A DNA stretch of 22,139 bases from Paracoccaceae bacterium. GTDB taxonomy: Bacteria; Pseudomonadota; Alphaproteobacteria; Rhodobacterales; Rhodobacteraceae. A model generated the notes under the pieces. It was not told the DNA's origin. It was given only the letters and a program-made list of their open reading frames with translations, and made no database searches. Shown here in pieces: positions 1 through 7,042 of the stretch. A program made the translations under genes and the position numbers. Position 1 is the first letter of the stretch, and every line of letters starts with the position of its first letter. Where the stretch lies: the NCBI GenBank assembly GCA_009922885.1, contig RFUP01000005.1:1-22139 (forward strand). The letters are read 5' to 3'.

Positions 1-1598
1 TGCTTGGTGCGCTGCGTCTTCACGTTCTGGCGGGTGAGCGAGAGGACCGAGGGGGTCTCCTTGGTCGAGAGCGCGAGTTCCCAGGCTTCGGCGGTTTCCA
101 CGGTGTCACAGGGGCGGAAGACCCAGGTGTTCGGGGTGGAGCGCGAGATGGCGAGGTGTTCGACGGGCTGGTGCGTCGGGCCGTCTTCGCCGAGGCCGAT
201 CGAGTCGTGGGTCATCACGAAAACGGTCGGGACTTTCATCAGGGCTGCGAGGCGCATGGCCGGGCGGGCATAATCGGTGAAGGCCATGAAGGTGCCGCCG
301 TAGGGGCGGATACCGCCATGCAGCGCCATGCCGTTCATTGCCGCGGACATGCCATGTTCGCGGATGCCCCAGTAGACGTAGCGGCCCTTGCGGTTGTCGA
401 GATCGAACACGCCGAGATCGCCGGTCTTGGTGTTGTTCGAGCCGGTCAGGTCTGCCGAGCCGCCCACGGTTTCGGGCATGACGGGGTTGATGACTTCGAG
501 CACCATTTCGGAGGATTTACGGGTGGCCACCTTGGGGGTGGTTTCACTGACCTGTTTTTTAAACCCGCGAACGGCTGCGGCGAGTTTGGCCGGTGCGTCA
601 CCTGCGAAAGAGCGGAGGAAATCGGTGCGCTTGCCTGCGGGCATGGCGGCGACGCGGGCGTCCCATGCGGCGCGGGGCTCGGCACCGCGCTGGCCTGCGG
701 CTTCCCAGAGGGCTTTCACATCTGCCGGGATTTCGAAGGGTGCGTGCGACCAGCCCCAGCCCGCTTTGGCGGCGTCGTTCTGTTTTGCGTCGGTCAGCGC
801 GCCGTGGCCCTTGGATGTGTCTTGCGCGGCATGGCCCAGAGCGATGTGGGTTTTGCAGGCGATCATCGAGGGTTCGGCGGTGAGTTTCGCGGCACGGATG
901 GCGGCGTCGATCGCGACGGGGTCATGGCCGTCGATTTCCTGCACGTGCCAGCCGGAGGCGCGGAAGCGGGCGACCTGATCGGTGCGGTCCGAGAGATCGA
1001 CGCGACCGTCGATGGTGATGTTGTTGTTATCCCAGAGCACGATGAGGCGGCCGAGTTTGTGGCGGCCTGCGATGCCGAGGGCTTCTTGGCTCACGCCTTC
1101 CATGAGGCAGCCGTCACCTGCGATGACGTAGGTGTGGTGATCCATGATCTTGGCGCCGTAGCGGCCACGCAGGATTTCTTCGGCCATGGCCATGCCGACC
1201 GAGGTGGCGATGCCTTGGCCCAAGGGGCCCGTGGTGGTTTCGATGCCTGCGGCGTGGCCATATTCCGGGTGGCCTGCGGTGCGCGCGCCCCACTGACGGA
1301 AGTTGCGGATCTCGTCCATCGTCATGTCGGCATAACCGGTGAGGTGGAGGAGCGAGTAGATCAGCATCGAGCCGTGGCCTGCCGAGAGCACGAAGCGGTC
1401 GCGATCCGGCCAGTTGGGCTGCGTGGGATCGAATTTCAGATGTTTGGTGAAGAGCACCGTGGCGACATCGGCCATGCCGATGGGCATGCCGGAGTGGCCG
1501 GAATTTGCGGTGGCAACTGCATCCAGCGTCAGGGCGCGGATGGCGGTGGCCATACGCCAGTGATCGGGATGGGCGGAACGGAGCGCGGCGATATCCAC
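1..1598 (-). CDS. tkt: Transketolase, C-terminal end cut off by the window edge
   Basis: Transketolase is a thiamine-diphosphate enzyme that moves two-carbon ketol units between sugar phosphates in the pentose phosphate and Calvin pathways. The frame runs from a GTG at 1598 to the window edge and gives about 532 residues; family members are around 660-670, so roughly the last fifth lies outside. GTG is chosen because AAGGA sits about nine bases upstream and the N-terminus (VDIAALRSAHPDHW) resembles Rhodobacteraceae homologues as I recall them. Family signatures read in order are SGHSGMPIGMAD near residue 33, GHPEYG followed by GIETTTGPLGQG, the TPP/metal motif GDGCLMEGVS with DNNNITIDG, then in the pyrimidine-binding domain REHGM, THDSIGLGEDGPTHQP and LTRQN. 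It is divergent from the coiled-coil gene and zapA. In relatives gap commonly follows tkt, but that would be off-window. Identity is secure. Confidence 0.97.
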   Translation of the reverse strand, partial: MDIAALRSAHPDHWRMATAIRALTLDAVATANSGHSGMPIGMADVATVLFTKHLKFDPTQPNWPDRDRFVLSAGHGSMLIYSLLHLTGYADMTMDEIRNFRQWGARTAGHPEYGHAAGIETTTGPLGQGIATSVGMAMAEEILRGRYGAKIMDHHTYVIAGDGCLMEGVSQEALGIAGRHKLGRLIVLWDNNNITIDGRVDLSDRTDQVARFRASGWHVQEIDGHDPVAIDAAIRAAKLTAEPSMIACKTHIALGHAAQDTSKGHGALTDAKQNDAAKAGWGWSHAPFEIPADVKALWEAAGQRGAEPRAAWDARVAAMPAGKRTDFLRSFAGDAPAKLAAAVRGFKKQVSETTPKVATRKSSEMVLEVINPVMPETVGGSADLTGSNNTKTGDLGVFDLDNRKGRYVYWGIREHGMSAAMNGMALHGGIRPYGGTFMAFTDYARPAMRLAALMKVPTVFVMTHDSIGLGEDGPTHQPVEHLAISRSTPNTWVFRPCDTVETAEAWELALSTKETPSVLSLTRQNVKTQRTK

Positions 1599-1838
1599 GG
1601 GGCAATGTCCTTCACTAGGAGTGCGTTCGGGGCGGGTTTGCCACCCGTGTTAGCGAAGATCAAGCGCCGCACCTAAGTGCTTGCGGAAATTACGCCTTTT
1701 GAGGGCGCATTTTCCGGATCGCTTGGTTAGACTTAAGGTCATATGCCGGATCGCCGTGATTCGAGCGGTGCCCGGAGCCTTTGCGCGAACATTTATTCGT
1801 GGTGAATGGCCAAAAAGAGGCAGAGGAGAGGTGCTGGA

Positions 1839-2371
1839 ATGAGCGAAGCACAAGATATTGCAGAACTGGAGCGCCGCCTATCAAAGGCGCTTGAGCGGAT
1901 CGGGGGCGCCCTTGAGGGGATGTCGCGCGCGCCTGCGACTGAGAGCGTGGCGGAAGAGGCGAATGCCCCTGCGGATGCCGGAGAGGCGGCCGCTTTGAAG
2001 CTGGCGCTTGAGGAAGAGCGTTTGGCGAATGCCCAGTTGGAAGAACGTTTGAAGTCCGCAGCGAGAGCGCTGGTGGATCGCTTCAGAAAGAACTCGAAGA
2101 GACGAAGGCTGCGATGCAGAAGCTCGATGCCGACTTGCAGCGCTTGCGCCGCGCGAATGACGATCTTCGGGCTGCGGCGGAAGAGTTGCGGACGGCGGCG
2201 ATGGAGAATGCGGCCGATCCACATCTGATCAACAAATCCATGCTGGCTGAACTGGAGGCCCTGCGCGCGCAGCGGGCTGCCGATGCGGGCGAGGCCGAGG
2301 CGGTTCTGGCCGCGATCAAGCCGCTTGTTGAAGGTGCCGAGCCAGTGGACGCGGAAACAGAGGAGGCCTGA
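1839..2371 (+). pseudogene. Coiled-coil protein of unknown function upstream of zapA, broken by a one-base frameshift
   Basis: The start is ATG 1839 with GAGGAGAG about eight bases upstream; it begins MSEAQDIAELERRLSKALERI. The frame reads as an Ala/Glu/Leu-rich coiled coil up to about 2070 (ANAQLEERLKS), then turns into Arg/Ser/Cys-rich nonsense and stops at 2228. The coiled-coil character resumes in another frame (GGSLQKELEETKAAMQKLDA) and continues through HLINKSMLAELEALRAQRAA to a TGA at 2369-2371. One extra G at the GG of 2072-2073 would join both halves into a protein of about 177 residues. Unbroken proteins of this kind precede zapA in related genomes, from memory; their function is unknown to me. 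The end lies three bases before zapA, so the pair is probably one transcript. A real inactivating mutation and a sequencing error cannot be told apart here. No -1 slippery heptamer is visible. Confidence 0.75.
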
Positions 2372-2374
2372 GCC

Positions 2375-2770
2375 ATGCCAGAAGTTGAAATCCGGATTGG
2401 TGGACGGGCTTTCGAGGTTTCTTGCCAAGAAGGTGAAGAGCACTTCCTTTTTTCTGCGGCCAAGCTTCTGGATGTAGAGGCGGCTGTGCTGACCGAGCAG
2501 ATCGGTCGGCTGCCCGAGGCGCGTATGCTGTTGATGGCGGGATTGATGCTGGCTGACAGAACGGCAGGGCTTGATGACCGTGTGAAGGAAGCCAATGCGC
2601 AGATTGCGGCACTGAAGGCGGAAGTGGAGCAGCTGAAGAGCCGCCCCGCGCCCGCACCGGAGCGGGTGGAGGTGCCTGTGATTCCCCCACAGGTGACCGA
2701 GAGCCTGGCCGAACTGGCCGCACGGGCGGAAGCCTTGGCGCAGAGTGCCGAAGAGAAGGCGAGCGCATAA
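2375..2770 (+). CDS. zapA: Cell division protein ZapA
   Basis: ZapA binds FtsZ filaments at midcell and promotes their bundling. This protein has 131 residues. The N-terminal part (MPEVEIRIGGRAFEVSCQEG, then LLDVEAAVLTEQIGRL, then RMLLMAGLMLADRTAGL) is the ZapA fold. It is followed by a coiled coil (VKEANAQIAALKAEVEQLKS) and an Ala/Glu/Pro-rich tail that is longer than in the roughly 109-residue E. coli protein. GAGGAGG lies about nine bases before ATG 2375, inside the end of the upstream coiled-coil gene, and only three bases separate the two genes, which suggests translational coupling. A strong terminator follows immediately after the stop. The call rests on the N-terminal pattern plus the position next to tkt, an arrangement common in Rhodobacterales. 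Confidence 0.88.
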   Translation: MPEVEIRIGGRAFEVSCQEGEEHFLFSAAKLLDVEAAVLTEQIGRLPEARMLLMAGLMLADRTAGLDDRVKEANAQIAALKAEVEQLKSRPAPAPERVEVPVIPPQVTESLAELAARAEALAQSAEEKASA

Positions 2771-2799
2771 AAAAGGGCCCCTCGGGGCCCTTTCGTTTT
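2769..2799. terminator. Bidirectional intrinsic terminator between zapA and grxD
   Basis: A perfect 10-bp stem, AAAGGGCCCC (2772-2781) pairing with GGGGCCCTTT (2784-2793), closes on a two-base loop. On the plus strand it ends in a TTT plus a nearby TTTT at 2796-2799. On the minus strand the A run at 2769-2774 becomes a T tract. It sits exactly between the convergent genes zapA and grxD and can serve both. Confidence 0.9.
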
Positions 2800-2814
2800 G
2801 CTGTGCCGATCAGA

Positions 2815-3177
2815 TCAGCCGTTGGCTTCGCGGATCTTGTCTGCGGCTTCTTTGGAGTAATCGACCCCATTGCCGTCAAAGAGCGTGTCCAGCTCGCCAG
2901 AGAGGGTCATTTCGGTGACGATATCGCAGCCGCCGACGAATTCGCCTTTGACGTAAAGCTGCGGGATCGTGGGCCAATCGGAGTAATCCTTGATGCCCTG
3001 ACGAATGTCAGCATCTTCGAGGACGTTCACATCGGTGAAATCGACACCCATGTAGTTCAGCACGCCAGCGACACGGCTGGAGAAACCGCACTGGGGCATC
3101 ATCTTGGTGCCCTTCATGAAAAGCACGACGTCTTTCGATTTTACGAGCTCGTCGATGCGGGATTTTGCGTCGGACAT
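2815..3177 (-). CDS. grxD: Monothiol glutaredoxin Grx4/GrxD family
   Basis: A 120-residue CGFS-type monothiol glutaredoxin. Such proteins hold and transfer [2Fe-2S] clusters, usually as dimers or as heterodimers with BolA. The CGFS active site is at residues 30-33 (Cys30) and is preceded by MKGTKMMPQ. WPTIPQLYVKG and FVGGCDI form the glutathione-binding part. The start is ATG 3177 (MSDAKSRIDELV), with AGGAAA about seven bases upstream; the frame is open further upstream but that part overlaps bolA and is not family-like. bolA ends 19 bases upstream on the same strand, so the two are very likely one operon, matching the known Grx4-BolA partnership. The family call is secure. Confidence 0.95.
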   Translation of the reverse strand: MSDAKSRIDELVKSKDVVLFMKGTKMMPQCGFSSRVAGVLNYMGVDFTDVNVLEDADIRQGIKDYSDWPTIPQLYVKGEFVGGCDIVTEMTLSGELDTLFDGNGVDYSKEAADKIREANG

Positions 3178-3196
3178 TTGAGTTTCCTGTTCCAGA

Positions 3197-3433
3197 TCAT
3201 TCAGGGGCTTTGGTGGTGAGGGCAAGGGCGTGGAGCGCGCCATTCGGGCCGTCCATCTTGCCTTTGAGGGCGGCATAGACCGCGCGCTGTTGCTGCACGC
3301 GGTTCATGGTGCGGAAGCTTTCATCGACCACTTCAGCGGAGAAATGGGCACCGTCATCGCCTTCGACGCGAATTTTGGCGTTCGGGAATGCATCACGGAT
3401 CAGGGCTTCGATCTCGTGGGCGTCGATCGGCAT
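3197..3433 (-). CDS. bolA: BolA/IbaG family protein
   Basis: A 78-residue BolA-family protein that probably partners the CGFS glutaredoxin encoded directly downstream in iron-sulfur cluster handling. The sequence begins MPIDAHEIEALIRDAFPNAK, contains the family segment FRTMNRVQQQRAVYAALKGKM, and ends in GALHALALTTKAPE. His68 in that tail matches the invariant C-terminal His that ligates the shared [2Fe-2S] cluster in BolA-Grx complexes. The start is ATG 3433, with a strong GGAGGAAA about six bases upstream. The short length is more like the IbaG/BolA2 subgroup than E. coli BolA (105 residues), so the symbol is used in the broad sense. Confidence 0.92.
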   Translation of the reverse strand: MPIDAHEIEALIRDAFPNAKIRVEGDDGAHFSAEVVDESFRTMNRVQQQRAVYAALKGKMDGPNGALHALALTTKAPE

Positions 3434-3566
3434 GGACGGTTTCCTCCGGGTCACTGCTGTTTGGCTAAATCTAGGCTGTGCAACGCGCCCCTGCAAGGGT
3501 GGCGGATGGCTTTGACAGGGGCGAATTTTCCGGCGATGGATCGGGGCAGGGCCAAAGGAGGGCATG

Positions 3567-3986
3567 ATGAAAGCGAAGGTGACTTGGATCAACGGGCGGG
3601 CTTTTCTTGGAGAAAGCGGCTCGGGCCATGCGGTGGTGATGGACGGGGCGCCGGAAGCCGGTGGGCGCAATATCGGGGTGCGCCCGATGGAGATGATGCT
3701 CTTGGGATTGGGCGGGTGCACGGCGTTCGACGTGGTGATGATCCTCGAAAAAGGGCGCGCGGCGATCACGGGTGTTGAGGTGGCCTTGGAAGCGGAGCGC
3801 GCGAGCGAGGATCCCAAGGTGTTCACGGCTGTAAAGCTCATTTACACTTTTACGGGGAAAAGCCTGAAGTCTTCGGTTGTTGAGCGCGCGGTTGCGCTTT
3901 CGGCCGAGAAATATTGCTCGGCGTCGAAAATGTTCGAGCTTTCGGCCACTCTGACCCATGAAATCCATATCGTGGAGGCAGAATAA
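3567..3986 (+). CDS. OsmC-family protein, YhfA type
   Basis: A 139-residue OsmC/Ohr-superfamily protein. It resembles E. coli YhfA closely as I recall it: early AKVTWINGRAFLGES, then RPMEMMLLGLGGCTAFDVVMIL, then VALSAEKYCSASKM. The two superfamily cysteines are Cys51 (GGC) and Cys117 (KYC), the pair that gives Ohr and OsmC thiol peroxidase activity. For the YhfA subgroup the substrate is not established. Two adjacent ATGs exist (3564 and 3567). AAGGAGGG ends at 3562, only one base before the first, so the second is preferred, though its spacing is also short. The gene converges on the BLUF gene with 28 bases between the stops. It stands between purL and bolA-grxD, a redox-flavoured neighbourhood. 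Confidence 0.88.
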   Translation: MKAKVTWINGRAFLGESGSGHAVVMDGAPEAGGRNIGVRPMEMMLLGLGGCTAFDVVMILEKGRAAITGVEVALEAERASEDPKVFTAVKLIYTFTGKSLKSSVVERAVALSAEKYCSASKMFELSATLTHEIHIVEAE

Positions 3987-4014
3987 CGCGGGGCTTCTGC
4001 CGTGAAGCGCTTGC

Positions 4015-4461
4015 TCAAGCCGGATTGGTGGTGAGCAAGCCTTCTCGGAAGAGGTCAAGCAGTTGGTTGACGTCTTTCGCATCCAGATGGAAGGCGGAGG
4101 GGCTTCTGGTGAAGAAGCCGTTCAGGCCGGGGATTGCTCTGACCTGAGCCGGTGTGGCTGAGGCATGGCCCATCGACCAGTCGGGGAAGAGGCGTTCGTT
4201 GGTTTGATAGTCGAGCAAGATCTGACAGCCGAAGTGGCGCGGGTCTTGTTTGATCTTGGAATAGAGCGCGCGGACCTCTGCTTCGGGGCCTTCGAGAAGC
4301 TGGAAGAACACCTGATCCTGATAGAGAAGCGCCCCGGTGATGAGGCGCGCCTCATTCGCGGCGCGGGCTTTCACCAAGAGGCTGGAGAGGGCTTCGAGTG
4401 GCATGCCTCTGTGCGCCTGCGACATATAGACGAGGCGCAAGAGCGGCGGGCGAGAGGACAT
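4015..4461 (-). CDS. Stand-alone BLUF-domain blue-light sensor
   Basis: A 148-residue protein whose first ~100 residues are a BLUF domain, which binds FAD and senses blue light through a shift in hydrogen bonding. Photocycle residues are all present: Tyr12 (LVYMSQA), Asn36 (AANEARLITGALLY), Gln54 (FFQLLEGP), Trp95 and Met97 (FPDWSMG). They correspond to AppA Tyr21, Asn45, Gln63, Trp104 and Met106 at a constant offset of nine. The remaining ~50 residues are a C-terminal extension without an effector domain I recognise, so it belongs with the short BLUF proteins that act through a partner. GGAG lies nine bases before ATG 4461. It follows purL on the same strand with a 115-base gap; co-transcription is possible. 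Its output is unknown. Confidence 0.93.
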   Translation of the reverse strand: MSSRPPLLRLVYMSQAHRGMPLEALSSLLVKARAANEARLITGALLYQDQVFFQLLEGPEAEVRALYSKIKQDPRHFGCQILLDYQTNERLFPDWSMGHASATPAQVRAIPGLNGFFTRSPSAFHLDAKDVNQLLDLFREGLLTTNPA

Positions 4462-4474
4462 AGGCGAAAACTCC

Positions 4475-4490
4475 AGATCACTTCTGATCT
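4475..4490. promoter_or_regulatory. Small palindrome upstream of the BLUF gene
   Basis: AGATCA (4475-4480) and TGATCT (4485-4490) form a perfect 6-bp inverted repeat around CTTC. It lies 14-29 bases upstream of the BLUF start and partly overlaps the region of its ribosome-binding site. It could be a small operator or an RNA hairpin affecting translation. Six base pairs is little, so this is a weak call. Confidence 0.25.
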
Positions 4491-4543
4491 AGAAACGCCT
4501 GCTGCCCGGCCAGTTTTACCAATTTTCTGGGATGGGGAGGCGG

Positions 4544-4567
4544 GTGGCCCAGATCACTCCGGGCCAC
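4544..4567 (-). other. Hairpin just beyond the purL stop
   Basis: GTGGCCC (4544-4550) pairs with GGGCCAC (4561-4567) across a 10-base loop, starting ten bases after the purL stop codon. There is no T tract on the purL strand, so it is not a good intrinsic terminator. It may stabilise the purL message end or do nothing. Confidence 0.25.
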
Positions 4568-4576
4568 GTACTGTTT

Positions 4577-6736
4577 TTAGTCCAGCGCGGCGGCGAATGC
4601 GCCACGGTAGAGCGCCTTGAGGTCGGCGAGCGGAGCTTCGCTGGCACCAAGGCGGACAGCGGTTCCGCCGAAAGCACCGACACGAGCCAAGAGAAGGCCG
4701 GCTGCCTTGGCGGCGGCTTCGAGTTTGGCTGCGTTGGCTTGCGTGGCGGCGATCAGGTAGCGGGCCTGATCCTCGCCGAAGAGGGCGGCGGTGCCAGTCG
4801 TTGAGACGGTGACGCCCGTTCCGGCGGCTTCGGCCATCTCGAAGGCGGCGAGGGCGAGCCCCCCGTCGGAGAGGTCAGTGCAGGCGCGGATCGCGGCGTG
4901 ATTGTCGCGGATGAAGGCACCGTGCGCGGCTTCGGCGGCGAGATCGACATGCGGTGCATCGCCGTCTTCACGACCGAAATGCTCGGCCAGAAGCGCGGAC
5001 TGGCCGAGGTGGCCTTTGGTTTCGCCAAGAAGGAGAAGCACATCGCCCGACTGGGCCGGACCGAGGATAGCGCGGCTGAGGGTTTCGATGATGCCGACGG
5101 CACAGATCGTCGGAGTGGGCAGGATGCCTTTGCCGTCTGTCTCGTTATAAAGCGAGACGTTACCCGACACGATGGGCGTGTCGAGGGCCAAGCAGGCTTC
5201 GCCGATACCTTTCAGCGCGCCGACGAATTGGCCCATGATTTCGGGTTTTTCGGGGTTGCCGAAGTTGAGGTTGTCGGTGGTTGCCAGCGGCTTCGCGCCG
5301 ACAGCGATCAGGTTGCGGAAGCATTCGGCGACGGCTTGCTTGCCGCCTTCGACCGGGTTTGCTTTCACGTATCGCGGGGTCACGTCGGAGGAGAAGGCCA
5401 GTGCCTTGCCCGAGCCATGCACGCGGACGATGCCAGCGCCGAGGCCCGGCGCGCGGACGGTATCGGCCATCACCATCGAGTCGTATTGCTCATAGACCCA
5501 CTGCTTGGCGGCGTAGTTCGGTGAGCCGATGAGGGCTTTGAGGCCTTCGATCGCGTCGACTTCCGCAACGGGAGCCATGGCGGCCGCAGCCGGGGTGAGA
5601 ACCCACGGGCGGTCGTATTCCGGCGCGCTCGACGATAGTTTCGAAAGCGGCAGATCGGCCTTCACGACATTGCCGTGGAGAATGAGGAAGCGGTCTTCAG
5701 GGATGGTTTCGCCGACGATGGCGAAATCGAGATCCCATTTGTCGAAGATGGCTTTGGCTTCGGCTTCTTTCTCGGGCTTCAGAACCATGAGCATGCGCTC
5801 TTGGCTTTCCGAAAGCATCATCTCGTAGGCGGTCATCGCGGCTTCACGCTGCGGGACGCGGTCGAGGTTGAGTTTGATGCCCAACCCGCCCTTGTCGCCC
5901 ATTTCCACGGCGGAGCAGGTGAGGCCTGCGGCACCCATGTCTTGAATGGAGATCACAGCACCCGAGGCCATCAATTCGAGGCAGGCTTCGAGGAGGCGCT
6001 TTTCGGTGAAGGGGTCGCCGACTTGAACGGTCGGGCGTTTCTCTTCGATGGTCTCGTCGAATTCCGCAGAGGCCATGGTTGCGCCGCCAACGCCATCACG
6101 GCCGGTTTTGGCGCCGAGGTAAACGACGGGCATGCCGACGCCGGAGGCTGCGGAATAGAAGATCTTGTCGCTGTCGGCGAGGCCTGCGGCGAAAGCGTTC
6201 ACGAGGCAGTTGCCGTTATAGGCGGGGTGGAAGCGAACTTCGCCGCCAACGGTCGGCACGCCAAACGCGTTGCCATAGCCGCCCACGCCTTCAACAACGC
6301 CGTGCACGAGTTGGCGGGTTTTCCAGTGGTCGGGGGAGCCGAAGGAGAGCGAGTTCATTGCTGCGATCGGGCGCGCGCCCATGGTGAACACATCGCGCAG
6401 GATACCGCCGACACCCGTGGCCGCGCCTTGGTAGGGCTCGATGTAGGAGGGGTGGTTGTGGCTTTCCATCTTGAAAATGACGGCTTGGCCATCGCCGATA
6501 TCCACCACGCCTGCGTTCTCGCCGGGGCCGCAGATAACTTGCGGGCCTTTGGTGGGGAGGCCACGGAGCCATTTCTTCGAAGACTTGTAGGAGCAGTGCT
6601 CGTTCCACATCGCCGAGAAGATGCCAAGCTCGGTGAAGGTGGGCTCGCGACCGATGATTTCGAGAATACGTTCATACTCATCGGGCTTGAGGCCGTGAGA
6701 GGCGATCAGGTCGGGAGTGATGGCGGGGTCCTGCAT
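4577..6736 (-). CDS. purL: Phosphoribosylformylglycinamidine synthase, large subunit PurL
   Basis: PurL carries out the ATP-dependent amidation of FGAR to FGAM in purine synthesis, using ammonia from the glutaminase PurQ with PurS as bridge. The 719 residues fit the short, PurS/PurQ-dependent type (Bacillus PurL is about 740) and not the ~1300-residue fused type. The motifs are WNEHCSYKSS (44-53), ESHNHPS (91-97), GAATGVGGILRDVFTMGARPI (from 104), then DMGAAGLTCSAVEMG. A second PurM-like half carries FSSDVTPRYVKANP, DNLNFGNPEKPE and DLSDGG. The start is ATG 6736 (MQDPAITPDL), with AAGGAG seven to eight bases upstream; codons further upstream are open but not family-like. In alphaproteobacteria purL commonly neighbours bolA-grxD; here the OsmC and BLUF genes lie between them. 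purQ and purS are not in the window. Confidence 0.97.
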   Translation of the reverse strand: MQDPAITPDLIASHGLKPDEYERILEIIGREPTFTELGIFSAMWNEHCSYKSSKKWLRGLPTKGPQVICGPGENAGVVDIGDGQAVIFKMESHNHPSYIEPYQGAATGVGGILRDVFTMGARPIAAMNSLSFGSPDHWKTRQLVHGVVEGVGGYGNAFGVPTVGGEVRFHPAYNGNCLVNAFAAGLADSDKIFYSAASGVGMPVVYLGAKTGRDGVGGATMASAEFDETIEEKRPTVQVGDPFTEKRLLEACLELMASGAVISIQDMGAAGLTCSAVEMGDKGGLGIKLNLDRVPQREAAMTAYEMMLSESQERMLMVLKPEKEAEAKAIFDKWDLDFAIVGETIPEDRFLILHGNVVKADLPLSKLSSSAPEYDRPWVLTPAAAAMAPVAEVDAIEGLKALIGSPNYAAKQWVYEQYDSMVMADTVRAPGLGAGIVRVHGSGKALAFSSDVTPRYVKANPVEGGKQAVAECFRNLIAVGAKPLATTDNLNFGNPEKPEIMGQFVGALKGIGEACLALDTPIVSGNVSLYNETDGKGILPTPTICAVGIIETLSRAILGPAQSGDVLLLLGETKGHLGQSALLAEHFGREDGDAPHVDLAAEAAHGAFIRDNHAAIRACTDLSDGGLALAAFEMAEAAGTGVTVSTTGTAALFGEDQARYLIAATQANAAKLEAAAKAAGLLLARVGAFGGTAVRLGASEAPLADLKALYRGAFAAALD

Positions 6737-6863
6737 GGCGGGCTCCTTCGAGACGGCGATTTCACGCGCGTCATAGCGGAAGGGGGGGCAGGGGGAAAGA
6801 GGCCGATGAAAAAGGCGTAGCTTTGTCGCGCTGGATGGATTTTCGCAGTGATCAGGGAGCGCC

Positions 6864-6892
6864 AAAAAAAAGGCCGAGCACTAAGCTCGGCC
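6864..6892 (-). terminator. Intrinsic terminator downstream of lysR
   Basis: GGCCGAGC (6872-6879) and GCTCGGCC (6885-6892) form a perfect 8-bp stem with a 5-base loop. The eight A residues at 6864-6871 become a T8 tract on the minus strand. This is a textbook Rho-independent terminator for transcription coming from lysR, about 150 bases after its stop codon, and it protects the purL promoter region from read-through. Confidence 0.9.
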
Positions 6893-6943
6893 GAAGTCCA
6901 ACAGGGAGGTATGAAAGAGGCGGAATAAACCGACGCCTCAGTC

Positions 6944-6966
6944 AAGTGATGAATTAGGCATCACTT
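6944..6966. repeat. Perfect 8-bp inverted repeat in the lysR 3' region
   Basis: AAGTGATG (6944-6951) is the exact reverse complement of CATCACTT (6959-6966), with spacer AATTAGG. There is no T tract on either side. It may be an RNA stem upstream of the terminator or a protein-binding palindrome. Confidence 0.5.
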
Positions 6967-7042
6967 CCTGACCAATCAAGCACAATAATGCCGCAGTTGC
7001 AGCATGGCCGTTATGCGCCAATTGCATGACTTGCTTAACGAG

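Larger units (their letters stand above)
6737..7042. other. 306-base gap between purL and lysR with two hairpins, no gene
   Basis: No convincing protein-coding gene is seen. The left part (6737-6863) must contain the purL leader and promoter, but no clear -35/-10 pair was found. At 6864-6892 is a strong minus-strand terminator. At 6944-6966 is a second perfect hairpin, AAGTGATG / CATCACTT with a 7-base loop. Read on the minus strand, the stretch between them holds ACCTCCC, a pyrimidine-rich segment complementary to a Shine-Dalgarno sequence. The whole could be the lysR 3' untranslated region or a small RNA processed from it. Confidence 0.5.

Noticed and set aside
156..1676. Plus-strand open frame of about 500 codons opposite transketolase
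   Set aside because: Composition is Gly/His/Ala-rich without any family motif, and the minus strand encodes an unmistakable transketolase. It is a GC-rich shadow.
2060..2113. Programmed -1 frameshift in the coiled-coil gene
   Set aside because: No X-XXY-YYZ heptamer, and the zero-frame extension is nonsense-like with no conserved product.
5675..6820. Plus-strand open frame of 381 codons opposite purL
   Set aside because: No ribosome-binding site or motif; purL fully explains the region.
6938..7027. A 29-codon minus-strand frame (MQLAHNGHAATAALL...) after lysR
   Set aside because: No Shine-Dalgarno sequence, no recognised family, and it runs through a palindrome. Kept only as part of the possible 3' RNA.
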